From Myxococcales bacterium (GTDB taxonomy: Bacteria > Myxococcota > Myxococcia > Myxococcales > Anaeromyxobacteraceae): a stretch of DNA of 13,954 nucleotides. Every line of letters starts with the position of its first letter. Position 1 is the first letter of the stretch. Shown piece after piece: positions 1 to 6,218 of the stretch. Position numbers and translations under genes: made by a program. The stretch spans positions 1 to 13,954 of the forward strand of contig JAJZTO010000028.1 of assembly GCA_021848865.1 (NCBI GenBank). The letters run 5' to 3'. The notes under the pieces were generated by a model. It ran no database searches and had not been told where the DNA came from. It worked only from the letters and a program-made list of their open reading frames with translations.

Positions 1-32
1 GGTTCCGAGGATCTGGATCCGCATGTTCCCCC

Positions 33-1061
33 CTACAGGACGGCGTTGAAGAGGAAGCCCACCGCCAGGATGCCGGTGGCGACGACGGCCACGAAGGCGG
101 CGATGAGCGGAGGGCGCAGCACCTTGCGCAGGATGATCATCTCCGGCAGCGAGAGCCCGATGACCGACATCATGAAGGCGAGCACCGTCCCGAGCGCGGC
201 GCCCTTCCCGAGGAGCGCCTGGACCACCGGGACGATCCCGGCCGCGTTCGAGTACATGGGCACGCCGATGACCACCGCCAGGGGCACCGACCACCAGGCC
301 TGCTTCCCCATGATTCCGGCCATGAGCCCCTCGGGCACGTAGCCGTGGATGAAGGCGCCGACGGCGATGCCGGCGAGCACGTAGGGCCAGACTTTGCCGA
401 CGACGTCGCGGACCGACTCGACGCCCTTCGCCACCCGTCCCGCGAAGCCGAGCCGCTCGGCCTGGTAGCTCGCGCCCTGGCGCATCGACTCGTAAACCCA
501 CCCCTCGACCCACCGCTCCAGCCCGAGGCGGCCGAGGACGAAGCCGGAGGCGACGGCGATGCCCAGGCCGGTGACGAGGTAGAGCAGGGCCACCTTCCAG
601 CCGAAGAGGCCGAAGAGCAGGACCAGCGCCACCTCGTTCACCATCGGGGCCGAGATCAGGAAGGAGAGGGTGACGCCGAGGGGGATGCCCACCTCGACGA
701 AGCCGAGGAAGAGCGGCACGGCCGAGCAGGAGCAGAAGGGCGTCACCACGCCGAGGAGCGCGGCCAGGACGTTGCCCACCGACTCCCGCCTGCCCGAGAG
801 GATGGCGCGCGTCCGCTCCGGGGTGAAGAAGGAGCGGACGACGCCGACGGCGAAGACGACCAGGGCGAGGAGCAGCAGGACCTTCGGGGCCTCGAAGAGG
901 AAGAAGGAGACGGCCGAGCCGAGGTGCGTCCCCTCCGACAGGCCCAGCAGCCGGTGCGCGGCGAGCCGGGAGGCCGGCTCGATGGCCAGGTAGAGCCCCG
1001 TCCAGGCGACGAGGCCGGCCGCGACCCCGGCCGCGGCGCGGGAGGTCCGGGCGCCGGTCAC
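33..1061 (-). CDS. arsP: ArsP/DUF318-type permease, putative organoarsenical efflux
   Basis: Integral membrane permease of about 342 residues. Family members export trivalent organoarsenicals such as methylarsenite; the substrate here is inferred from the family and the ars operon. I see roughly eight hydrophobic segments. The family hallmark is a TPFCSCS motif with Cys110 and Cys112, followed by a conserved stretch ending in SAPMVNEVALVLL. The C-terminal half has VPMYSNAAG and a final helix pair, as expected for a complete protein. The start is GTG at 1061-1059: it overlaps the acr3 stop as GTGA, and a purine-rich GGGGAAG lies just upstream. An open frame continues further upstream inside acr3 but encodes low-complexity Arg/Gly/Pro sequence, so I discarded that extension. 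It is the last gene of arsR-acr3-arsP and is probably translationally coupled to acr3. It could instead be a generic UPF0718 permease of unknown substrate. Confidence 0.87.
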   Translation of the reverse strand: MTGARTSRAAAGVAAGLVAWTGLYLAIEPASRLAAHRLLGLSEGTHLGSAVSFFLFEAPKVLLLLALVVFAVGVVRSFFTPERTRAILSGRRESVGNVLAALLGVVTPFCSCSAVPLFLGFVEVGIPLGVTLSFLISAPMVNEVALVLLFGLFGWKVALLYLVTGLGIAVASGFVLGRLGLERWVEGWVYESMRQGASYQAERLGFAGRVAKGVESVRDVVGKVWPYVLAGIAVGAFIHGYVPEGLMAGIMGKQAWWSVPLAVVIGVPMYSNAAGIVPVVQALLGKGAALGTVLAFMMSVIGLSLPEMIILRKVLRPPLIAAFVAVVATGILAVGFLFNAVL

Positions 1062-2197
1062 GGCCGCTTCCCCGCCGCCGGCCCGTCCACGGCCACGGCG
1101 CAGGTCGCGACCCGGACCAGCTCCCCGGTCTGGCCGGGGAAGAAGCGGTCCCGCAGGCGCAGCGCCACGTTCACCAGGCCGATGAGGACCGGCACCTCGA
1201 CCAGGGGCCCGATGACCGCGGCGAAGGCGGCGCCGTGGGCCATCCCGAAGGTCGCGACGGCGACGGCGATGGCCAGCTCGAAGTTGTTGGAGGCCGCGGT
1301 GAAGGACAGGGTGGCCGTCTGCCCGTAGGTCGCCCCGATCCGCCGGCTCATGAAGAACGAGACGAAGAACATGAGCAGGAAGTAGACCAGCAGCGGGACG
1401 GCGATCCGGACCACGTCGAGGGGCAGCTGCACGATGGTCCCGCCCTTGAGCGAGAACATCACCACGATGGTGAAGAGGAGGGCGACGAGGGTGAGGGGCG
1501 AGATGCGCGGGATGAACACCCGCCGGTACCACTCCTCGCCCTTCAGCGCCCGCAGCCCGAAGCGGCTGGCGAGGCCGGCGAGGAAGGGGATGCCCAGGTA
1601 GACGAAGACGCTCCGGGCGATCTCGCCGATGGTGACGTGCACCTCGGCGGCCCGGAGGCCGAGCCAGCCGGGCAGCACGGTGATGAAGACCCAGGCGTAG
1701 ACCGAGAAGAAGAGCACCTGGAAGACCGAGTTGAAGGCCACCAGCCCGGCGCAGTACTCGGAGTCCCCTCCCGCGAGGTCGTTCCAGACGATGACCATGG
1801 CGATGCAGCGGGCCAGGCCGATGAGGATCAGGCCCGCCATGTACTCCGGCCGGTCGCGCAGGAAGATCGCCGCCAGGGCGAACATCAGCACGGGGCCGAC
1901 GATCCAGTTCTGGACCAGCGAGAGGCCGAGCACCTTGCCGTCGAGGAAGATCCGGGGCAGCTCCTCGTAGCGGACCTTGGCGAGGGGAGGGTACATCATC
2001 AGGATCAGGCCGACGGCGATGGGGATGGAGGTGGTCCCGACCGACATCGCGCCCAGCGCCGGGACCACCCCGGGGACGAGGACGCCGAGCGCCACGCCCG
2101 CGCCCATGGCGAGGAAGATCCAGAGCGTCAGCCAGCGGTCGAGGAACGTGAGCCGGCGGGCGACGCCGTGCGGAGCGGCAGGGGCTTCATCGGTCAT
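1058..2197 (-). CDS. acr3: Arsenite efflux transporter, Acr3 family
   Basis: Inner-membrane arsenite exporter of 379 residues, driven by the proton-motive force. It has about ten transmembrane segments. The diagnostic GLARCIAMVIVWNDLA segment places the essential cysteine at Cys131. The second signature, AASNNFELAIAVAVA, places the conserved glutamate at Glu307. The Cys-Glu distance of 176 residues equals that between Cys129 and Glu305 reported for the Alkaliphilus metalliredigens Acr3 (from memory). The protein is intact, with a slightly longer hydrophilic C-tail that includes a VATCAVAV stretch. An AGGAG ribosome site overlaps the arsR stop codon and lies 9 bases before the ATG, so translation is probably coupled to arsR. 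Its own stop overlaps the next gene by 4 bases. Expression should follow the ArsR-controlled promoter near 2567-2602. This is Acr3, not the unrelated ArsB (12-helix) type. Confidence 0.96.
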   Translation of the reverse strand: MTDEAPAAPHGVARRLTFLDRWLTLWIFLAMGAGVALGVLVPGVVPALGAMSVGTTSIPIAVGLILMMYPPLAKVRYEELPRIFLDGKVLGLSLVQNWIVGPVLMFALAAIFLRDRPEYMAGLILIGLARCIAMVIVWNDLAGGDSEYCAGLVAFNSVFQVLFFSVYAWVFITVLPGWLGLRAAEVHVTIGEIARSVFVYLGIPFLAGLASRFGLRALKGEEWYRRVFIPRISPLTLVALLFTIVVMFSLKGGTIVQLPLDVVRIAVPLLVYFLLMFFVSFFMSRRIGATYGQTATLSFTAASNNFELAIAVAVATFGMAHGAAFAAVIGPLVEVPVLIGLVNVALRLRDRFFPGQTGELVRVATCAVAVDGPAAGKRP

Positions 2198-2209
2198 GGA
2201 CGCTCGCTC

Positions 2210-2563
2210 CTAGAGGCCGCCGACGAGCGCCTTGAGGCGCCGCAGCCCGCGGGGCTCGACGCAGTAGCAGACCCGCGGCCCGTCGATCTCGCCGCGGACC
2301 AGCCCCGCCTCCTTCAGCACCTTGAGGTGCTGGGAGACGGTGGACTGGGCCAGCGGCAGCTCGTCGACGATGTCGCCGCAGACGCAGGCCTCCCGGCGCA
2401 CCAGGAGCCGGAGGATCTGGACGCGGGCCGGGTGTCCCACCGCCTTGGCGAGGAGCGCGAGCTCGTCGTCGGCCTCCCGGCCCTCGACGGGGCGGAGGTC
2501 GAGCGCCTCCCCGGCGCGGGCCGTGGGGCCGCAGGAGGGGGCGATGCGGGCGGTGGTCGGCAT
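2210..2563 (-). CDS. arsR: ArsR/SmtB-family arsenic-responsive repressor
   Basis: Winged helix-turn-helix repressor, 117 residues from the ATG at 2563-2561. The core runs from about residue 35 to 117: LAKAVGHPARVQILRLL (helices 1-2), then EACVCGDIVDELPLAQSTVSQHLKVL, with the recognition helix around 72-84 (AQSTVSQHLK). Cys60 and Cys62 form the C-x-C in the position of the ELCVCDL As(III)-binding motif. A second pair, Cys99 and Cys101, is in the wing (PRVCYCV), and Cys11 is near the N-terminus, so the exact arsenic ligand set is open. There is room for only a 4-base leader between the predicted transcription start and this ATG, so the message may be leaderless. A TTG further upstream would run through the operator and is unlikely. 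First gene of the arsenic operon and the probable autoregulator. Confidence 0.95.
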   Translation of the reverse strand: MPTTARIAPSCGPTARAGEALDLRPVEGREADDELALLAKAVGHPARVQILRLLVRREACVCGDIVDELPLAQSTVSQHLKVLKEAGLVRGEIDGPRVCYCVEPRGLRRLKALVGGL

Positions 2564-2566
2564 GGC

Positions 2567-2602
2567 TATCGTCTTATTACGATAAGCTGCGCCCGCCGGC
2601 AA
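2567..2602 (-). promoter_or_regulatory. arsR promoter with ArsR-type operator over the -10
   Basis: Read on the minus strand, a -35-like TTGCCG (2602-2597) is followed by a 17-base spacer and a -10-like TAATAA (2579-2574). This stands out as an AT-rich patch in GC-rich DNA. The perfect inverted repeat TATCGT-N6-ACGATA (2567-2584) covers the -10, so a bound repressor would block RNA polymerase. The arms resemble operators of ArsR/SmtB repressors as I remember them. The predicted transcription start (about 2567) is only 4 bases from the arsR ATG. Hexamers, spacing and symmetry are seen directly; the assignment to ArsR is inferred from position. Confidence 0.7.
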
Positions 2603-2623
2603 GCCCGGCCCGCGGGTCGCGCC

Positions 2624-2638
2624 GCCGCCTCCGGCGGC
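2624..2638 (-). terminator. Possible hairpin just after tesB stop
   Basis: A 6-base-pair GC stem (GCCGCC / GGCGGC, loop of three) directly abuts the tesB TGA on its downstream side. No run of T follows, so it is not a classical intrinsic terminator. In DNA this GC-rich such a stem can arise by chance. It sits where a terminator would separate tesB from the arsenic operon promoter. Confidence 0.22.
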
Positions 2639-3526
2639 TCAGGGCTCCGGGCGGGGCGCGGCGCCCACCTCGCGCATCAGGCCCTCCTGGGCCACGCTCG
2701 CCACCAGGCGCCCGGCGCGATCGTAGACGGCGCCGCGGGCGAGGCCGCGCGAGGACTGGCTGGAGGGCGAGTCCATGGCGTAGAGCAGCCACTCGTCCAC
2801 GCGCGCGGGCCGGTGGAACCAGAGGGCGTGGTCGATCGAGGCGACGACCATCGACGGCTGGTACCAGGTCCGGCCGTGCGGCCGGAGCGCGGTGCCGAGG
2901 AGGTGGAAGTCGGAGGCGTACGCCAGCAGGCAGCGGTGCAGCCGCGGGTCGTCCGGGAGCCGGTCCACGGCGCGGAACCAGAGCGCCTGCCGCGGCTCGG
3001 CCGGCGAGGGCCGGAGCGGGTTCCGCGGCTCCACCGGCCGGAACTCGATGGCGCCGTGCGCCCGCAGCGACTCGGAGACGTTCGGGGCCACCGGGGCGGC
3101 CTCGGCGAGCCACCGCTCGATCTGCGCGGAGGCGGGGACGAGCCCCTCGGGGGGAGGCGCCGGGGGCATGGGCGCGGCGTGCTCGAGCCCGCTCTCGGCC
3201 ACCTGGAACGACGCGATCATCGAGAGGATGGGCCGCCCGTGCTGGATCGCCTGCACCCGCCGGGCGGAGAAGCTCCGGCCGTCGCGGACCCGGTCCACCT
3301 GGTAGACGATGGAGGCGGCCGCGTCGCCGGGCAGCAGGAAGTAGGCGTGCAGCGAGTGGGGCGCCCTCCCGTCGACGGTGCGCTCGGCCGCCACCAGGGC
3401 CTGGCCGATGACCTGGCCGCCGAACACCCGGGGCGCGCCGGTGTCCCTCGACGGGCCCCGGAAGAGGTTCACCTCGAGCTGCTCGAGGTCCAGTTGCCGG
3501 ATGACCGTGCCCAGCCTCTCGTCCAT
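2639..3526 (-). CDS. tesB: Acyl-CoA thioesterase II (TesB family)
   Basis: Hydrolyses acyl-CoA to free fatty acid and CoA in the cytoplasm. The 295-residue double-hotdog protein is close to the about 286 residues of E. coli TesB. The N-terminal hotdog holds VFGGQVIGQALVAA (34-47), HSLHAYFLLPGD (57-68) and DGRSFSARRVQAIQHG (82-97). The C-terminal hotdog holds AYASDFHLLGTALRPHG, ASIDHALWFHRP and VASVAQEGLMR. The catalytic set of E. coli TesB (Asp204, Thr228, Gln278, from memory) maps by spacing onto Asp206, Ser230 and Gln280, with Ser replacing Thr. I chose the ATG at 3526 because an AGGAG lies 9 bases upstream and the protein then begins at the family's usual N-terminus. The longer open frame adds only 16 Arg/Glu-rich residues. 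It lies between the nar and ars operons and appears to be an independent gene with no evident link to either. Confidence 0.94.
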   Translation of the reverse strand: MDERLGTVIRQLDLEQLEVNLFRGPSRDTGAPRVFGGQVIGQALVAAERTVDGRAPHSLHAYFLLPGDAAASIVYQVDRVRDGRSFSARRVQAIQHGRPILSMIASFQVAESGLEHAAPMPPAPPPEGLVPASAQIERWLAEAAPVAPNVSESLRAHGAIEFRPVEPRNPLRPSPAEPRQALWFRAVDRLPDDPRLHRCLLAYASDFHLLGTALRPHGRTWYQPSMVVASIDHALWFHRPARVDEWLLYAMDSPSSQSSRGLARGAVYDRAGRLVASVAQEGLMREVGAAPRPEP

Positions 3527-3535
3527 GCGCCGCCC

Positions 3536-3541
3536 CTCCTC
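3536..3541 (-). promoter_or_regulatory. Ribosome binding site of tesB
   Basis: Minus-strand AGGAG within a GAGGAGGAGGGG purine run, about 9 bases before the ATG at 3526. It decides that start over the GTG at 3574, which would place the ribosome site inside the coding sequence. Confidence 0.6.
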
Positions 3542-3572
3542 CTCGTCCCGTCGCCGGGCCCGGGGGAGGCAC

Positions 3573-3578
3573 ACACTA
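3573..3578 (-). promoter_or_regulatory. Weak candidate -10 element upstream of tesB
   Basis: TAGTGT on the minus strand is the least GC-rich hexamer in the 108-base gap between narK and tesB. A poor -35 match (CTGCCC) lies 16 bases further upstream. The gap also gives about 47 bases between this element and the start codon. Support is weak. Confidence 0.22.
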
Positions 3579-3613
3579 CACCAGGCGGCCGCGGGGGCAG
3601 CGGACGCATCCGC

Positions 3614-3630
3614 GGGGCGTCTCGCGCCCC
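3614..3630 (-). terminator. Possible hairpin after narK
   Basis: GGGGCG / CGCCCC arms of 6 bases with a 5-base loop begin 4 bases beyond the narK stop codon. No T-run follows, so intrinsic termination is uncertain. The position at the end of the long nar operon is the main reason to list it. Confidence 0.28.
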
Positions 3631-3634
3631 GGCG

Positions 3635-5026
3635 TCAGCAGGGCATCTCGGCGCGGCGCCGCGCGTAGACCCACCAGGTGACGAGGATGCAGGTCAGGTA
3701 CACGGCGATGAACCCCACGAAGGCGCCGGCGGGGGTGCCCGTCGCCTGCACCGAGACGCCGAAGGCGCGCGGGATGAAGAAGGCGCCGTAGGCGGCCACC
3801 GCCGAGCTGAAGCCGATCACCGCCGCCCCCTCCTTGGCGGCGTCCTTCCGGGCCTGCGCCAGCCCCTCCGCGCCCCGTTCCCGGGCCAGCCGCTCGTGGA
3901 GGGTGAGGAACATCACCGGGATCATCCGGAAGGTGGAGCCGTTGCCGATGCCCGAGGTGAGGAAGAGCAGGAGGAACATGGCCAGGAAGCCGGGGAAGCT
4001 GCCCCCGTGGAGCCCCGGGCCGCGCCCCGCCTCGGGGAGGAAGGCCATCACCCCGCCGGCGGCCGCGGCCATGGCGACGAAGTTCCACAGCGTCACCCGG
4101 GCGCCGCCGAGCCGGTCGGCGAGCCACCCGCCGACCGGCCGGGACAGCGCGCCGACCAGCGGGCCGAGGAAGGCGTAGCGCACGGCGTCCACCCCGGGGA
4201 ACTGGGCCTTGATGAGGAGCGGCAGCCCCGCCGAGAAGCCGATGAAGGAGCCGAAGGTGCCGGTGTAGAGCCAGCACATGATCCAGTTGTGCTTGCGGCG
4301 GAAGACGACGGCCTGCTCGCGGAAGGAGGCCTTCGCCGACGCGATGTCGTGCATCCCGAACCAGGCCGCCACCACGCAGACCACGATGAAGGGCACCCAG
4401 ATGAAGCCGGCGTTCTGCAGCCAGACCGCGCCGCCCCGCGCGGTCGCCTGGGGCCCGCCCCCCAGGCCGCCGAAGACGCCGCCGGTGATCACCAGCGGCA
4501 CCGCGAACTGCATCACCGAGACGCCCAGGTTGCCCAGGCCGGCGTTGAGGCCGAGCGCCGTGCCCTTCTGCTCCTTGGGGAAGAAGAAGCTGATGTTGGC
4601 CATGCTGGAGGCGAAGTTCCCGCCTCCGAAGCCGCAGAGGAGGGCGAGGAGGAGCATGGTGCCGTAGGAGGTCGTCGGGTCCCGCACGGCGAAGCCGATG
4701 CCCACGGCGGGGACGAGGAGCGAGGCGGTGGAGAGCACCGTCCACAGCCGCCCGCCGAAGATCGGGACCATGAAGGCGTAGAAGATGCGCAGCGTCGCCC
4801 CGGAGAGCCCGGGGAGCGCGGCGAGCCAGAAGAGCTGGTCGGTGCCGTAGGGGAAGCCGACCTCGGGCAGCCGCACCACCACCACGCTCCACACCATCCA
4901 GACGGCGAAGGAGAGGAGCAGCGCCGGGATGGAGATCCACAGGTTCAGCCGGGCGATGGCGCGCCCCTCCTCGTGCCAGAAGGCGGAGTTCTCGACGTCC
5001 CAGCGGCGCAGCGTCCGCGAGTTCAT
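3635..5026 (-). CDS. narK: Nitrate/nitrite transporter NarK (MFS)
   Basis: Major facilitator of 463 residues with 12 predicted helices, importing nitrate, probably in exchange for nitrite. It is collinear with E. coli NarK. GATLRI carries Arg80 and GALSRPVGG carries Arg296, 216 residues apart, as are the substrate-binding Arg89 and Arg305 of the E. coli protein. Both nitrate signature segments are present: GLGNLGVSVMQFAVPL (163-178) and SGIGNGSTFRMIPV in the C-terminal half. FASSMANISFFFPKEQKG matches the family's conserved helix-4 region. The ATG at 5026 overlaps the narI TGA as ATGA and has a strong GGAGGT five bases upstream (5037-5032). It is the last gene of the nar operon, whereas in E. 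coli narK precedes narG. There is one NarK domain only, not the NarK1-NarK2 fusion seen in some denitrifiers. Confidence 0.97.
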   Translation of the reverse strand: MNSRTLRRWDVENSAFWHEEGRAIARLNLWISIPALLLSFAVWMVWSVVVVRLPEVGFPYGTDQLFWLAALPGLSGATLRIFYAFMVPIFGGRLWTVLSTASLLVPAVGIGFAVRDPTTSYGTMLLLALLCGFGGGNFASSMANISFFFPKEQKGTALGLNAGLGNLGVSVMQFAVPLVITGGVFGGLGGGPQATARGGAVWLQNAGFIWVPFIVVCVVAAWFGMHDIASAKASFREQAVVFRRKHNWIMCWLYTGTFGSFIGFSAGLPLLIKAQFPGVDAVRYAFLGPLVGALSRPVGGWLADRLGGARVTLWNFVAMAAAAGGVMAFLPEAGRGPGLHGGSFPGFLAMFLLLFLTSGIGNGSTFRMIPVMFLTLHERLARERGAEGLAQARKDAAKEGAAVIGFSSAVAAYGAFFIPRAFGVSVQATGTPAGAFVGFIAVYLTCILVTWWVYARRRAEMPC

Positions 5027-5703
5027 GGCGTACCTCCGGGAGCGGCGGGCCGGGGGCGCCGCCAGATGACCACCTGCGGGAGGCGCCAGAGGTACTCGAC
5101 CGGCGCCACGACGACGTGGGCGAGGCGGGTGTAGGGCACGAGCGCGATCAGCACGAAGGCGTTCACGGCGTGCACCTTGAACGCCCAGGGCAGGTTCGCC
5201 ACCAGGTCCACGCGCGGCGCGAGCCTCGCCAGCGACCCGAGCCAGGGCGTCGCGACGTGCGGGAACCAGGCCAGGCCCCAGCGGGCCGTGGAGGCGACCC
5301 AGACGCCCGTGGCCACCTGGGCGAGGAGGAGCGCCAGCACCGCCCAGTCGGCCCAGCCGGTCGTGCCGCGGAGGGGGACCCGCCGCAGGCCGAGGACCAC
5401 CAGCCCCCAGAGCGCCGTGAGGCCGAGCGCCAGGCCGGTCGCCTCGACGGCGAGCAGGCGCCCCGGCCCGGAGAGGAGCCGGGTCACCGCGCCGGGGAGG
5501 AAGATGGCGGCGAGGTGGACGCCGAGGACCAGGAGGATCGCGTAGTGCCAGGAGACCGAGCCCCAGTACTGGAGCCGGCCCTCGAGCAGCTGGGACGAGG
5601 CGCTCGTCACCGTGTAGCGCATGGCGCGGAAGCGCCGGAGCAGCCCGACCAGCAGCACCGCCACGGAGAGGTAGGGGACCACGCCGAACAGGAAGGCATC
5701 CAT
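5023..5703 (-). CDS. narI: Respiratory nitrate reductase gamma subunit, dihaem cytochrome b
   Basis: Membrane anchor of NarGHI. It oxidises quinol at the outer face and passes electrons through two b haems to NarH. It is 226 residues long (E. coli about 225) with five hydrophobic segments. The four haem ligands are His53 and His63 (10 apart) and His178 and His196 (18 apart), the same spacing as His56/66 and His187/205 in E. coli. Near-universal segments include RYTVTSASSQLLEGRLQYWGS, and KVHAVNAFVLIALVPYTRLAHV near the C-terminus. The ATG at 5703 shares one base with the narJ stop (TGATG), and a GGGAGGAGGTGG ribosome site lies just upstream. Its own stop overlaps narK by 4 bases. The shared haem spacing makes the call secure. 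Confidence 0.97.
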   Translation of the reverse strand: MDAFLFGVVPYLSVAVLLVGLLRRFRAMRYTVTSASSQLLEGRLQYWGSVSWHYAILLVLGVHLAAIFLPGAVTRLLSGPGRLLAVEATGLALGLTALWGLVVLGLRRVPLRGTTGWADWAVLALLLAQVATGVWVASTARWGLAWFPHVATPWLGSLARLAPRVDLVANLPWAFKVHAVNAFVLIALVPYTRLAHVVVAPVEYLWRLPQVVIWRRPRPAAPGGTP

Positions 5704-6215
5704 CACGCCACCTCCTCCCGCAGCGCCGCGAGCACTGGCTGGTAGACGGCGTCCGGGTCCTCGAGGGCGGCGAGCATCTTGTCGAGCGCCGGGACCACGC
5801 CGTCCTCGAGGAGCGCCTGCCGCGCCTCCCCCGTCGGCGTCGCCGCCAGGTAGCGCAGCACCACCGCCAGGTGGTCGGGCAGCTCGCCGCCCTCCGCGGT
5901 GAAGCCGTCCTGGCGGTACACCTCGGCGAGCCGTGCCAGGAACAGGCCGCGCTGCGGGCCGTCGCCGCACAGGTGGTGCCCGACGTAGGGGGCGCAGGAG
6001 GGCTGCAGGTCGAAGGTCGAGGAGTAGGCCTCCTCCAGCTCGTGGGGACCGGCCCGCTCGGCGCGGGCCAGGAACCGGCCCAGGCCCTCGGCCGCGCCCC
6101 GCCGGAGGACGAGCTCGCGGCAGCGGCGGGCGGCGGGGGCCGGATCGGCCGCGGGGTAGGAGAGCAGCTCGGCGAAGGCGCCGAGGACCCGGCTCCGCCG
6201 TTCGAGCGTGGTCAC
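5703..6215 (-). CDS. narJ: Nitrate reductase assembly chaperone NarJ
   Basis: Cytoplasmic chaperone of the TorD/DmsD/NarJ family. It binds apo-NarG, helps insert the molybdenum cofactor and holds NarGH back from NarI until mature. At 170 residues it is shorter than E. coli NarJ (about 236). It retains the helical core: FAELLSYPAAD, HELEEAYSSTFDLQPSCAPYVGHHL, and the hallmark ELPDHLAVVLRYLA. The start is GTG at 6215, chosen because GGAGGTGA (6226-6219) overlaps the narH stop and lies at good distance. The stop shares one base with narI. The shortness is in the C-terminal tail, which varies in the family, so this is probably a complete compact member. Position between narH and narI is the standard one. 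Confidence 0.94.
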   Translation of the reverse strand: MTTLERRSRVLGAFAELLSYPAADPAPAARRCRELVLRRGAAEGLGRFLARAERAGPHELEEAYSSTFDLQPSCAPYVGHHLCGDGPQRGLFLARLAEVYRQDGFTAEGGELPDHLAVVLRYLAATPTGEARQALLEDGVVPALDKMLAALEDPDAVYQPVLAALREEVA

Positions 6216-6218
6216 GGG

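Noticed and set aside
1235..5134. Very long open frame on the plus strand antisense to acr3, arsR, tesB and narK (about 1300 codons)
   Set aside because: Its product is His/Asp/Glu/Gly/Arg-rich with no domain and spans several well-identified genes on the other strand. Long antisense frames are expected where third positions are nearly all G or C.
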